Shown one piece after another: positions 45,645 through 53,270 of a DNA stretch of 64,000 nt. Both the position numbers and the translations under genes were made by a program. The notes under the pieces were generated by a model. It searched no databases. It was not told the DNA's origin and saw only the letters and a program-made list of their open reading frames with translations. Position 1 is the stretch's first letter. Every line of letters starts with the position of its first letter. The DNA comes from an uncultured Bacteroidales bacterium (GTDB taxonomy: Bacteria > Bacteroidota > Bacteroidia > Bacteroidales > P3), in the NCBI GenBank assembly GCA_900318835.1, contig ONLW01000007.1, forward strand, positions 1-64,000, given 5' to 3'.

Positions 45645-45664
45645 CAGTCGGAAAATATACGGTT

Positions 45665-46792
45665 ATGATAGAGCGTTTTTTGTATAAAAGCATTGAGAAT
45701 AAACTTTTTAAAGGTAAGGTTATTATCCTTGCCGGTGCTCGTCAGGTGGGCAAAACTACCTTGTTGAAGCAAATTCTTCGCAACAAAGAGGGGGTTTTAT
45801 GGCTGAACGGAGACGAGTTGCAGGTGCAAAATCTCTTTAACAACGCCTCGGCCGACAGGCTATTGTCGGAATTTGGCGGCAGCAAGATTGTAATTCTTGA
45901 CGAAGCGCAACGTATTGAGAATGTTGGTTTGCGGTTGAAACTGATTGCCGATGCCGACAGCGATATACAGATAATAGCCACTGGTAGCTCTGCCTTTGAG
46001 CTGGCAAACAGGGTTAATGAGCCATTGACGGGACGAAAGTGGGAATACCAGATGTTTCCGCTGTCGTTTGGAGAGATGGTGGCGCACCATGGGAAAATGA
46101 AGGAGATGAGGATGCTTCCACGGCGTATCGTTTACGGGTATTACCCAGAGGTGGTAACAAACGAAGGTAACGAGGTGGAGATACTTAAATTGTTGACCGA
46201 TGCCTATCTGTACAAAGATATTCTTTCGTGGGAAAATATCAAGCATCCGGACAAGTTACAGACACTGCTTCGTGCATTGGCCTATCAGATGGGGGCGCAA
46301 GTGTCGTTCAACGAGTTGAGTCAGATGTGCTCTCTTGATAGCAAGACGGTGGAACGCTATATCACACTGTTGGAGCAATGCTATGTCATCTTCAGATTGC
46401 CGTCGTATTCACGCAATCTGCGTCATGAGCTCAAGGCAAGTCGCAAGATATACTTTTACGATAACGGTATCCGTAACGCCTTGATAGCTGATTATACTGC
46501 TCCAGAAATAAGGCAAGACATCGGTGCATTATGGGAGAACTTTGTTATTTCGGAGAGGATGAAATACAACGAATACTATCGTCGCTGGGTAAATCGATAC
46601 TTCTGGCGCACAACACAACAGCAAGAGATTGACTATTTAGAGGAAGGAGGGGGAAAACTTTATGCATACGAAATGAAATGGAACCCTCGCAAAAGGGCCT
46701 CTGTCACTAAAACGTTTACGGACGCCTATCCTGGCAGCGACTTCAAAGTGATTACTCCAGATAATATTGCGGAGTTCTTATTACCCGAGTGA
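45665..46792 (+). CDS. AAA ATPase with DUF4143 domain
   Basis: A 375-residue ATPase of the AAA_14/DUF4143 group. The Walker A is GARQVGKTTLL (about 24-34), the Walker B is KIVILDEAQRI (about 75-85), sensor 1 is IIATGSSAFEL, and the C-terminal DUF4143 part has GALWENFVISERMKYNE and a nuclease-like YFWRTTQQQEIDYLEE with a Lys in YAYEMKW, the D/E-x-K pattern of a restriction-endonuclease-like fold. The cellular role of the family is unclear; members are common and often transferred between strains. It is a single gene with its own promoter directly upstream of the pheT promoter. Confidence 0.88.
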   Translation: MIERFLYKSIENKLFKGKVIILAGARQVGKTTLLKQILRNKEGVLWLNGDELQVQNLFNNASADRLLSEFGGSKIVILDEAQRIENVGLRLKLIADADSDIQIIATGSSAFELANRVNEPLTGRKWEYQMFPLSFGEMVAHHGKMKEMRMLPRRIVYGYYPEVVTNEGNEVEILKLLTDAYLYKDILSWENIKHPDKLQTLLRALAYQMGAQVSFNELSQMCSLDSKTVERYITLLEQCYVIFRLPSYSRNLRHELKASRKIYFYDNGIRNALIADYTAPEIRQDIGALWENFVISERMKYNEYYRRWVNRYFWRTTQQQEIDYLEEGGGKLYAYEMKWNPRKRASVTKTFTDAYPGSDFKVITPDNIAEFLLPE

Positions 46793-46801
46793 TTTTTATT
46801 G

Positions 46802-46831
46802 TTGTAGTTTCATGAAAAAGTTGTATCTTTG
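46802..46831 (+). promoter_or_regulatory. Bacteroidota-type promoter of pheT
   Basis: TTG at 46802-46804, 19 bp, TATCTTTG at 46824-46831, 49 bp before pheT. Confidence 0.8.
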
Positions 46832-46880
46832 CAGTTTGAATGCAAAGTATATATATTATTGATAATAAACTGATACATAT

Positions 46881-49442
46881 ATGAATATTTCTTTTGATTG
46901 GCTTAAAGAGTATGTGGATATTGAGGATATGACTCCTCAAGAGCTGGACGACCTGCTGACGTTCTCCGGCTTGGAGGTGGACAGCATGGAGAAGGTGGAG
47001 ACCATCAAGGGCGGCCTGGAGCATGTGGTTATTGCACAGGTGCTGACCTGCGAGCCGCATCCTGATAGCGACCACCTGCACCTCACCACCGTCGACGTGG
47101 GCGGCGAGCGTCCGCTGAACATCGTCTGCGGCGCCCCCAATGTGGCCGCCGGACAGAAGGTGGTGTGCGCACAGATTGGCACCAAGATATACACCTCGGA
47201 TACCGAATACTACGAGATTAAGAAAGGTAAGCTGCGCGGCGCCGTCAGCGAGGGTATGCTCTGTGCTGCCGACGAGCTGCAGCTCGGCACCGACCACGCC
47301 GGCATCATGGTGCTGCCCGACGATGCCCCTGTCGGAATGCCCGCCAAGGAGTACTTCCATGTGAAAGACGACTGCATGCTCGAGGTGGCTATCACCGCCA
47401 ACCGCATGGACGCCATCTCGCACATCGGCGTGGCCCGCGACGTGGTGGCCGTAAGAAATACCCGTGAAGGAAAACAGTTGAAGATTAAGTGGCCGGAGGT
47501 GGCCAATTTCAATGATGAATGTGGAATGAGGAATGAGGAATTAAATGGCGCAGCAGCCAATTCATCATTCAACACTCCTCATTCCTCATTACCTATCAGG
47601 GTGACTGTCGAGGAGCCCGACCTCTGTCCGCGCTATACCGGCATCACGCTGCGCAACGTGAAGGTAGGGGAGAGCCCCGAGTGGCTTCAGAACCGCCTGC
47701 GCACCGTGGGCTTGCGTCCCATCAACAACGTGGTGGACGTCACCAACTTCGTTATGATGGAGGTGGGTCAGCCGCTGCATGCCTTCGACGCCGACAAAAT
47801 CGAGGGCGGCCACGTCATCGTGAAGCGCCTGCCGCAGGGCACCAAATTCGTCACCCTCGACGGCGTGGAGCGCACGCTTGACGCCCGCGACCTGATGATT
47901 TGCAACGCTGGTAGGGGCGTACCCCCGTGTACGCCCGAACCCATGTGCATCGCCGGTGTCTTCGGTGGACTGAAGAGCGGCACCACCATGGAGACCAAGA
48001 ACGTTTTCCTCGAGAGCGCCTTCTTCAATCCCGTGAGCATCCGCAAGACCAGCCAGCGCCACACCTTGAAGACCGACGCCAGCTACCGCTACGAGCGCAC
48101 CTGCGACCCCAACATCACCGAGTGGGCTCTGCGCCGTGCCGTGAAGCTCATCCAAGAGCTCGCTGGCGGCGAGATTTGCGGCCAGATGGTGGACCTTTAT
48201 CCCAACAAGATTGAGCGCCCGACGGTGGAGGTGAACTTCCGCCGCATGTTCGACCTCGTGGGTCAGGACATCCCGCTGGAGGCCGTCCGCACCGCCCTCA
48301 CCTCGCTCGACATCGAGATTGTGAACGAGACCGCCGAGGGCATGACCCTGAAGGTGCCCACCTGCAAGGCCGACGTCACCCGCGAGTGCGACATCGTGGA
48401 GGAAATCATGCGCATCTACGGCTACAACAACATCCATATCGGCGACACCGTCAACAGCTGCCTCTCTTACGGCAAGAAACCCGACCCCCTCAAGCTCAAG
48501 AACGCCGTCAGCGACTACCTCACCGACAACGGTTTCAGCGAGATTATGAACAACTCGCTGACCAAGAGCGAGTATTATGAGGACAACTCCGACTTCCCCG
48601 CCGACCGCTGCATCCCCATCATCAACCCCCTCTCGAAGGAACTCAACGTCATGCGCCAGACGCTGCTCTACAGCGGCCTCGAGTGCATCGCCCGCAATAT
48701 CAACTTCCGCATCCTCGACCAGAAACTCTACGAGTTCGGCCACTGCTATGTAAAGACCGACGAGGCCGCCAATCAGGAACTGCCGGTGACAAAGAGGTTC
48801 AATGAGACCGAGCACGTCAGCATCTTCATGACCGGCAACATGACGCCCGAGAGCTGGAAGATGAAGCCCGCCGAGACCGATTTCTTCTACCTTAAGGCCT
48901 ATGTCATGGATATCCTGCACCGCATGCGCGTCAACATGGGCCGCGTGGAGATGGTGCCGACGCAGTACAAGTTCTTCGCTGAAGGCCTCGACATCATCCA
49001 GCGCGACAGCAAGAAGATGCTCGGTACCATCGGCCGCATCGGTCGCGAGACGCTCAAGAAGATGGACATCAAGCAGCCCGTCTTCTATGCCGACCTCAAT
49101 TGGACGCTCCTGCTGAAGCAGTACCCCACCAAAGAGGTGCTCTACCAGGAGGTGGCCAAGTTCCCCGAGGTGCGCCGCGACCTGGCCCTCATCCTGAAGA
49201 AAGATGTCACCTTCGCTCAGGTCGAGCAGGCCGCCATGCAGTGCGAGAAGAAACTGCTCAAGAATGTCAGCCTCTTCGACGTCTATGAAGGCAAGGGTAT
49301 CGCCGAAGGCTTCAAGTCCTACGCCGTCAGCTTCACCCTGCAGGACAAAGACAAGACCCTCGCCGACAAGCAGATCGAGGCAACCATGTCCAAAATCCAG
49401 AAGACCCTCGAGACGCAGCTCGGCGCCAAGATTCGTGGATAG
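46881..49442 (+). CDS. pheT: phenylalanyl-tRNA synthetase beta subunit
   Basis: The beta chain of the (alpha-beta)2 class II synthetase, which provides editing and tRNA-binding domains. 853 residues, somewhat longer than the usual 800-820. Domains in order: N-terminal MNISFDWLKEYVDI, EMAP-like tRNA-binding domain (about 40-150), B3/B4 editing domain with NNVVDVTNFVMMEVGQPLHAF, B5 domain, catalytic-core-like region and the C-terminal FDX-ACB domain (EVRRDLALIL, then FDVYEGKGI). The excess length is due to an inverted pair of 7-bp arrays (47514-47594) and a small GC-rich palindrome (47913-47936), both in frame. The alpha subunit gene pheS is not in the window. Confidence 0.95.
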   Translation: MNISFDWLKEYVDIEDMTPQELDDLLTFSGLEVDSMEKVETIKGGLEHVVIAQVLTCEPHPDSDHLHLTTVDVGGERPLNIVCGAPNVAAGQKVVCAQIGTKIYTSDTEYYEIKKGKLRGAVSEGMLCAADELQLGTDHAGIMVLPDDAPVGMPAKEYFHVKDDCMLEVAITANRMDAISHIGVARDVVAVRNTREGKQLKIKWPEVANFNDECGMRNEELNGAAANSSFNTPHSSLPIRVTVEEPDLCPRYTGITLRNVKVGESPEWLQNRLRTVGLRPINNVVDVTNFVMMEVGQPLHAFDADKIEGGHVIVKRLPQGTKFVTLDGVERTLDARDLMICNAGRGVPPCTPEPMCIAGVFGGLKSGTTMETKNVFLESAFFNPVSIRKTSQRHTLKTDASYRYERTCDPNITEWALRRAVKLIQELAGGEICGQMVDLYPNKIERPTVEVNFRRMFDLVGQDIPLEAVRTALTSLDIEIVNETAEGMTLKVPTCKADVTRECDIVEEIMRIYGYNNIHIGDTVNSCLSYGKKPDPLKLKNAVSDYLTDNGFSEIMNNSLTKSEYYEDNSDFPADRCIPIINPLSKELNVMRQTLLYSGLECIARNINFRILDQKLYEFGHCYVKTDEAANQELPVTKRFNETEHVSIFMTGNMTPESWKMKPAETDFFYLKAYVMDILHRMRVNMGRVEMVPTQYKFFAEGLDIIQRDSKKMLGTIGRIGRETLKKMDIKQPVFYADLNWTLLLKQYPTKEVLYQEVAKFPEVRRDLALILKKDVTFAQVEQAAMQCEKKLLKNVSLFDVYEGKGIAEGFKSYAVSFTLQDKDKTLADKQIEATMSKIQKTLETQLGAKIRG
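47514..47594. repeat. inverted pair of 7-bp arrays in pheT
   Basis: Left arm: four units of GAGGAAT type (47514-47541). Right arm: five units of ATTCCTC type (47560-47594). The arms are largely complementary and could form a hairpin. It encodes about 27 extra residues between the tRNA-binding and B3/B4 domains. Confidence 0.85.
47913..47936. repeat. GGGGCGTAC palindrome in pheT
   Basis: Inverted repeat GGGCGTAC / GTACGCCC around a C-rich loop, inserted in frame and encoding GRGVPPCTPE in the B3/B4 domain. Confidence 0.6.
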
Positions 49443-49632
49443 AGCCCTGTAAGGGCGACAGATGTTAGCCGTGGGCGTGAGCCCACGGGACACATGACAC
49501 CCAACAGTTAGAGTCCCGGAGGGGCGACACAAACCATCGTTGGAATGTGCCGCCCCTCCGGGGCTCAAAACATACGCCTCCTTCGTTCCGTGGGCTCACG
49601 CCCACGGCTAACCAATGCCGCCCCTCTGGGGC
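49443..49632. repeat. nested palindromic element
   Basis: A perfect 25-bp inverted repeat (49464-49488 with 49588-49612), each arm itself palindromic (CCGTGGGC/GCCCACGG), encloses a second 20-bp inverted repeat (49511-49530 with 49547-49566, two mismatches; GGAGGGGCG core). It looks like a MITE- or REP-like intergenic element. No open reading frame is convincing inside it. Confidence 0.75.
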
Positions 49633-49657
49633 TCCCCTGCCTTCCGACGTGACAATA

Positions 49658-49699
49658 AAAAATCCCGATGGGACTTTCCAATTTCCCATCGGGATTTTT
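49658..49699. terminator. bidirectional terminator
   Basis: Perfect 16-bp stem AAAAATCCCGATGGGA / TCCCATCGGGATTTTT, A-rich on the left and T-rich on the right. It serves pheT and the convergent barrel gene. Confidence 0.8.
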
Positions 49700-49705
49700 C
49701 ATTTT

Positions 49706-49740
49706 CCCCACGGGATTTTGCAAAATCCCGTGGGGATTTT
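49706..49740. terminator. second hairpin terminator
   Basis: A 15-bp perfect inverted repeat with no unpaired loop (CCCCACGGGATTTTG with its complement) followed by T-rich sequence. Confidence 0.75.
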
Positions 49741-49753
49741 TATCGAGGTCAAT

Positions 49754-50359
49754 TTAGAACCTCATACCTATCTTAAAGCATAATGTGCTCGCTGTGGTAT
49801 TAACCTCCTCTGAACTTGCTCCATCGTAGTAGCTGTACTCATAACGGTCGTAGTGTAATTTTTGCAGATTGATGCCAACTTGAAAATAAAGAGATGTTTT
49901 TTCTTCGAGGCTAATATCAACGCCAAATGCTGGTTCCCAATAAAAACCCACAGCATTACCTTCTACCGAGCCAACATTGATTGTGTATCCGGCATCACAT
50001 AGTAACATGGGTTTGACTTTTGTCGTTGTAAAGTTGTATTGAATTCGAGCAAATATGGGCAATAAATAATCACCCGAATAAGAGTCACTGGATTCAAAAT
50101 GTAAGCTGCCGTACTGCATATAAGACCTCCATGTATGCATAAATAATGCGTCTGTATACTTAAATCCAACACCGATACCAGCATACAGATTGGGAATTAT
50201 TCTGTAGCCATTGACCATGGAAATTCCCAATGAGTATTTTGTGCATTTATTCATGGCCGGACCTCCGTTTATCTCAATGGATTTCTCGTAACCGGTGTTT
50301 TGCGCTTTTGCAGTCATTGAGAGAACAACTGCGGTTAAAAGGATTATTATTTTCTTCAT
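49754..50359 (-). CDS. outer-membrane beta-barrel protein
   Basis: A 201-residue exported protein with signal peptide MKKIIILLTAVVLSMTAKAQ and alternating hydrophobic/polar strands of 9-11 residues rich in Tyr and Gly (NLYAGIGVGFKYTD, LPIFARIQYNF, SLYFQVGINLQKL). It ends in the aromatic C-terminal residue typical of outer-membrane barrels (FKIGMRF). The pattern suits a small eight-strand porin-like barrel. It is moderately AT-rich. Its 5' region (50360-50601) is long and has a -7 box at 50594. Function unknown. Confidence 0.75.
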   Translation of the reverse strand: MKKIIILLTAVVLSMTAKAQNTGYEKSIEINGGPAMNKCTKYSLGISMVNGYRIIPNLYAGIGVGFKYTDALFMHTWRSYMQYGSLHFESSDSYSGDYLLPIFARIQYNFTTTKVKPMLLCDAGYTINVGSVEGNAVGFYWEPAFGVDISLEEKTSLYFQVGINLQKLHYDRYEYSYYDGASSEEVNTTASTLCFKIGMRF

Positions 50360-50687
50360 TTTTATTCTTTTTGCGCTCTCCCGTGCCCCGTTAAGCGATT
50401 AATATAGAAGCGTGACACCGTATGCCATTTCTTTAGTTGGAGGTCGTAGGAAACCTTTGAAAGCAGAACTGGTAATGGTACCACGCTAAAACAGCGCGAA
50501 CCGTTACACCGAACTTGCTTTCTATGGAAGTGTCCTACGTTTCCAACTTCAAGAACGGGCATAACGCCTCGTGATTTACTCTGAAATCGACTGCAAAGAT
50601 ACGAACATTTTCCGATATGGCGAAATTTATTTTCCCCTGGGGTGGAAAAGAGGCAATATTGCAGAGGGTTTTACGTTAATAGGAACG
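50360..50687. other. long leader or small RNA region
   Basis: 328 bp without an assigned gene. On the minus strand a -7 box (50594-50601) could start a transcript of about 230 nt leading into the barrel gene. A 66-codon frame at 50362-50562 (minus) exists, but I cannot support it as a protein. The sequence is of mixed composition, not AT-rich spacer, which suggests a structured RNA or a remnant. Confidence 0.4.
50594..50601 (-). promoter_or_regulatory. possible -7 box
   Basis: TATCTTTG on the minus strand matches TAnnTTTG. No clear -33 TTG is present at the expected distance. Confidence 0.4.
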
Positions 50688-51257
50688 ATGAAAGGCTTGG
50701 AGCAATACGATGTGAAGTTGCTGCTGGCGCTGGTGAAGAGCGTCAGCGGGCGGACGGATTTCTTCAAGGTGCTGGTCGAGGGGCCGCATCCCGAGCTAGC
50801 GGCTTTCAGCAACGCCATCCGTGGCGACGACGACGCGATGGTGTGGCTCTTCAAGCACGACTTCGCCTGGCTGGCCATCCTCAGCAACGCCTGCGACGGC
50901 GACGAGAAGGCCATCGACTGGGTCCGCAACGGCCTGACGCCTGTGAACCTCCGCTTCGCCTTGGCCTGTCGCCACGATGTGGACTCGCTGAAATGGCTCT
51001 ACAAAAACAAACTCGGCGTGCTGCTGATGCTGGTACGTGAGGTGGAGAAGTTCTTGAAGTACCAGGAAAAGGAATATGCCTGGCCCTACGTGATGCATTT
51101 TGGCGGACACTACCGTGCCATGATGGAACTGGAAGAATGGAAGAGCGCGACCGAAGAGGAGCGAATTGAACCACAGAAACAAAATAAAAAAGACAATGAT
51201 AAAGAACAACAAACCGAACAAGGAGAACAAAGAGGAGAAGAAGACCAGAGAGGGTAG
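50688..51257 (+). CDS. hypothetical protein preceding rluB
   Basis: A 189-residue cytoplasmic protein. The helical core (YDVKLLLALVKSVSGRTDFF, FKVLVEGPHPELAAFSNAI, then DDDAMVWLFKHDFAWLAIL) has the repeated short helices of an ankyrin- or HEAT-like protein. The last 30 residues are a Lys/Gln/Glu-rich tail encoded by sequence that also encodes the start of the following pseudouridine synthase (overlap 51196-51257). I choose ATG 50688 over the in-frame start at 50571 because the upstream extension crosses a minus-strand promoter box and lacks coding character. Unknown function. Confidence 0.6.
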   Translation: MKGLEQYDVKLLLALVKSVSGRTDFFKVLVEGPHPELAAFSNAIRGDDDAMVWLFKHDFAWLAILSNACDGDEKAIDWVRNGLTPVNLRFALACRHDVDSLKWLYKNKLGVLLMLVREVEKFLKYQEKEYAWPYVMHFGGHYRAMMELEEWKSATEEERIEPQKQNKKDNDKEQQTEQGEQRGEEDQRG

Positions 51258-52092
51258 ACCTGTTAGAGAATCTAGATTTTCTAGAGAGTCTAGAGATTCT
51301 AGACCTGCTAGAAGAGGCACCCGCCCGGCGGGCAAAAAGCCCACAATGCAGAAACCCAAGGAGCCCCATGCCGAAGGTGCCATGCGCCTGAACAAGTATA
51401 TCGCCCATGCGGGCATCTGCTCACGCCGCGAGGCCGACGAGCTCATCGCCGCCGGCAGCGTGAAGGTTAACGGCAAGGTAGTCACCGAGATGGGCTACCA
51501 AGTGATGCCCGGCGACGAGGTGCAGTACGGCGGCGAGAAGCTCCGCAGCGAGCGCCTGCGCTACTTCCTCCTCAACAAACCCAAAGGCTTCATCACCACC
51601 ACCGACGACCCGCAGGAGCGCCGCACGGTGATGATGCTCATGGACGGCTGCTGTGCCGAACGCATATACCCCGTCGGCCGCCTCGACCGCGCCACCACCG
51701 GCCTGCTGCTCTTCACCAACGACGGCGAGCTGGCCAAGAAGCTGACGCACCCCTCCACGCAGGTCTATAAGATCTACCAGGTGGAGCTCAACAAGCCCGT
51801 CACCAAGGAGGACATGAAACGCCTCCTCGAAGGCATCGAGCTTGAGGACGGCCCCATGCATGTGGATGACATCCAGTATGCCGCCGTCGGCAAGACCATC
51901 GACAAGCGCATCGTGGGCGTTGAGCTGCACAGCGGCCGCAACCGCATCGTGCGCCGCCTCTTCGAAGCCCTCGGCTACGAAGTCCACAAGCTCGACCGCA
52001 CCACCTTCGCCGGCCTCACCAAGAAAGACCTCCCCCGCGGCCGCTGGCGCGAACTGACAGAAAAGGAAGTCGGCTTTCTCAAAATGATTTGA
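51196..52092 (+). CDS. rluB: RsuA/RluB-family pseudouridine synthase
   Basis: rRNA pseudouridine synthase, 298 residues from ATG 51196 (51166 is an alternative). Residues 1-55 form a basic, disordered extension whose RESRFSRESRDSRPAR part is encoded by a 9-bp CTAG array. An S4 RNA-binding domain follows (MRLNKYIAHAGICSRREADE), then the catalytic domain with the LNKPKGFITTTDD block and the active-site Asp in YPVGRLDRATTGLLLFTND. It isomerises a specific uridine in 23S (or 16S) rRNA; the exact target is inferred from family. It overlaps the preceding gene by 62 bp, and its stop codon sits inside a terminator hairpin. Confidence 0.88.
   Translation: MIKNNKPNKENKEEKKTREGRPVRESRFSRESRDSRPARRGTRPAGKKPTMQKPKEPHAEGAMRLNKYIAHAGICSRREADELIAAGSVKVNGKVVTEMGYQVMPGDEVQYGGEKLRSERLRYFLLNKPKGFITTTDDPQERRTVMMLMDGCCAERIYPVGRLDRATTGLLLFTNDGELAKKLTHPSTQVYKIYQVELNKPVTKEDMKRLLEGIELEDGPMHVDDIQYAAVGKTIDKRIVGVELHSGRNRIVRRLFEALGYEVHKLDRTTFAGLTKKDLPRGRWRELTEKEVGFLKMI
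51257..51310. repeat. 9-bp CTAG array in rluB
   Basis: Six in-phase units (GAGAATCTA, GATTTTCTA, GAGAGTCTA, GAGATTCTA type), encoding Arg-X-Ser triplets in the basic extension. Confidence 0.88.
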
Positions 52093-52102
52093 GAAAGCCG
52101 AC
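52069..52102 (+). terminator. terminator overlapping the rluB stop
   Basis: Perfect 15-bp stem GTCGGCTTTCTCAAA / TTTGAGAAAGCCGAC with a 4-nt loop. The last codons and stop of rluB lie inside the stem. A second weaker stem (52094-52121) with a T run follows. Confidence 0.7.
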
Positions 52103-52174
52103 TACCTTTTTGGTGGGCTTTTTGAAGATGATATAGGATATAATAAATATATGTATACTGCGTTATAGTATATT

Positions 52175-52846
52175 ATGATTGCAGAGAACATAGCCAAGAT
52201 TCGTGCTGAGCTGCCCGAAGGCGTACGCCTGATAGCGGTCTCCAAGCTGAAGCCCGTGGAGGACATCCAGGAAGCCTATGCTGCCGGTCAGCGCCTCTTC
52301 GGTGAGAACTACGCCACCGAGTTGCGCGACAAGCACCCTCAGTTGCCGAATGACATCGAGTGGCACTTCATAGGCCACCTGCAGGGTAAGCAACTGAAAT
52401 ACTACATCCCCTTCGTGAGCATGATTCACGGCGTGGACAGCATCGAGCACCTCGAGGAGGTGGAGAAGACCGCCGCCAAGGTGGGCCGCACCGTCGATGT
52501 GCTGCTGCAGGTGCATGTGGCGCAGGAGGAGACCAAGTTTGGTTTCCTGCCGGAAGAACTAGAGAATCTAGATAATCTAGGGAATCTAGAGCATACCAGA
52601 ATCTGCGGTGTCATGGGCATGGCTTCTCACACTGATGATGAGGCCCGTGTCCGCGCCGACTTCCGCGCCATCCGTGCCATCTTCGACCACCTCAAGGCCG
52701 GCCCTTTTGCCAGTCATCCCGAGTTCAAGGAAATCTCCATGGGTATGAGCCACGACTGGCACATCGCCGTCGAGGAGGGCAGCACCCTCATCCGCCTCGG
52801 AACTTCCATCTTCGGTCCCAGAGATTACTCTAAAATTAAAAATTAA
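52175..52846 (+). CDS. YggS/PLPBP pyridoxal phosphate homeostasis protein
   Basis: A 223-residue TIM-barrel protein that binds pyridoxal 5'-phosphate and helps maintain vitamin B6 and amino-acid balance. Signatures: RLIAVSKLKPVEDI with the PLP-binding Lys (about 25), GENYATEL, WHFIGHLQGKQ, and near the C-terminus SMGMSHDWHIAVEEGSTLIR, ending RLGTSIFG. A 9-bp CTAG array (52553-52597) encodes LEELENLDNLGNLEHT in the middle, in a position that is a loop in the family. The stop codon lies within a 7-bp array. Confidence 0.93.
   Translation: MIAENIAKIRAELPEGVRLIAVSKLKPVEDIQEAYAAGQRLFGENYATELRDKHPQLPNDIEWHFIGHLQGKQLKYYIPFVSMIHGVDSIEHLEEVEKTAAKVGRTVDVLLQVHVAQEETKFGFLPEELENLDNLGNLEHTRICGVMGMASHTDDEARVRADFRAIRAIFDHLKAGPFASHPEFKEISMGMSHDWHIAVEEGSTLIRLGTSIFGPRDYSKIKN
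52553..52597. repeat. 9-bp CTAG array in yggS
   Basis: Five in-phase units (GAAGAACTA, GAGAATCTA, GATAATCTA, GGGAATCTA, GAGCATACC). Confidence 0.88.
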
Positions 52847-52865
52847 TAATTAATAATTAAAAATC
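52831..52865. repeat. 7-bp AT-rich array, left of four-helix gene
   Basis: Five in-phase units (AAAAATT / AATAATT). It starts in the last codons of yggS and ends directly before the ATG of the four-helix-bundle gene. Confidence 0.85.
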
Positions 52866-53219
52866 ATGGGTAACGTGATTCTTGACAAGAGCGTTGATTT
52901 TGCAGTGCGGTGTGTGAAGTTCTACAACTATCTGCGCGATGAAAAGAGGGAATATGTCATGAGTAAGCAAATGTTGCGGAGTGGAACCAGTATTGGTGCT
53001 AATATTAGCGAAAGTCAAGGATCTCAATCCAACCCGGATTTTATAGCCAAATTGCATATTTCGCTCAAAGAAGCCCAAGAAACATCCTATTGGCTTTTGG
53101 TTCTTTATAGATCGGAAATTATTAGCGAGACAGAATATGATTCCATGAACAACGATTTAAAAGAGATAATCGCCTTGCTTATATCAATCATCAAATCCGT
53201 TAAAGTCAACTCTAAATAA
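52866..53219 (+). CDS. four-helix-bundle protein (23S IVP family)
   Basis: A 117-residue protein of the S23/23S rRNA-intervening-sequence family (four-helix bundle), with the hallmark MLRSGTSIGANISESQGSQS (about 38-57) followed by DFIAKLHISLKEAQETSYWL. Members form pentameric rings and occur as free-standing genes in Bacteroidota or beside diversity-generating retroelements; no reverse transcriptase is present here. The function is unknown. The gene is framed by 7-bp AT-rich arrays in opposite orientation (52831-52865 and 53232-53266), and it splits what may have been a yggS-yitT operon, so it looks like an inserted unit. Confidence 0.9.
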   Translation: MGNVILDKSVDFAVRCVKFYNYLRDEKREYVMSKQMLRSGTSIGANISESQGSQSNPDFIAKLHISLKEAQETSYWLLVLYRSEIISETEYDSMNNDLKEIIALLISIIKSVKVNSK

Positions 53220-53231
53220 TTTGGTCAAATA

Positions 53232-53266
53232 TTTTTAATTCTTAATTCTTAATTTTTAATTTATAT
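53232..53266. repeat. 7-bp AT-rich array, right of four-helix gene
   Basis: Five in-phase units (TTTTTAA / TTCTTAA), roughly the reverse complement of the left array at 52831-52865. Confidence 0.85.
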
Positions 53267-53270
53267 TAAG

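Larger units (their letters stand above)
45152..45664. other. repeat-rich intergenic region
   Basis: 513 bp with no convincing gene. It contains a 23-bp array (45164-45255), an 11-bp array (45480-45534) and the promoter of the DUF4143 gene (45612-45644). A 102-codon reading frame at 45220-45528 crosses both arrays and is not convincing. Confidence 0.65.

Noticed and set aside
47589-49568. Long minus-strand reading frame (659 codons) opposite pheT
   Set aside because: Antisense shadow of pheT caused by GC-rich codon bias; no domain is recognisable.
50362-50562. 66-codon minus-strand frame in the barrel gene leader
   Set aside because: No supporting motif, signal or context. The sequence is better explained as a leader or small RNA, though a short protein cannot be fully excluded.
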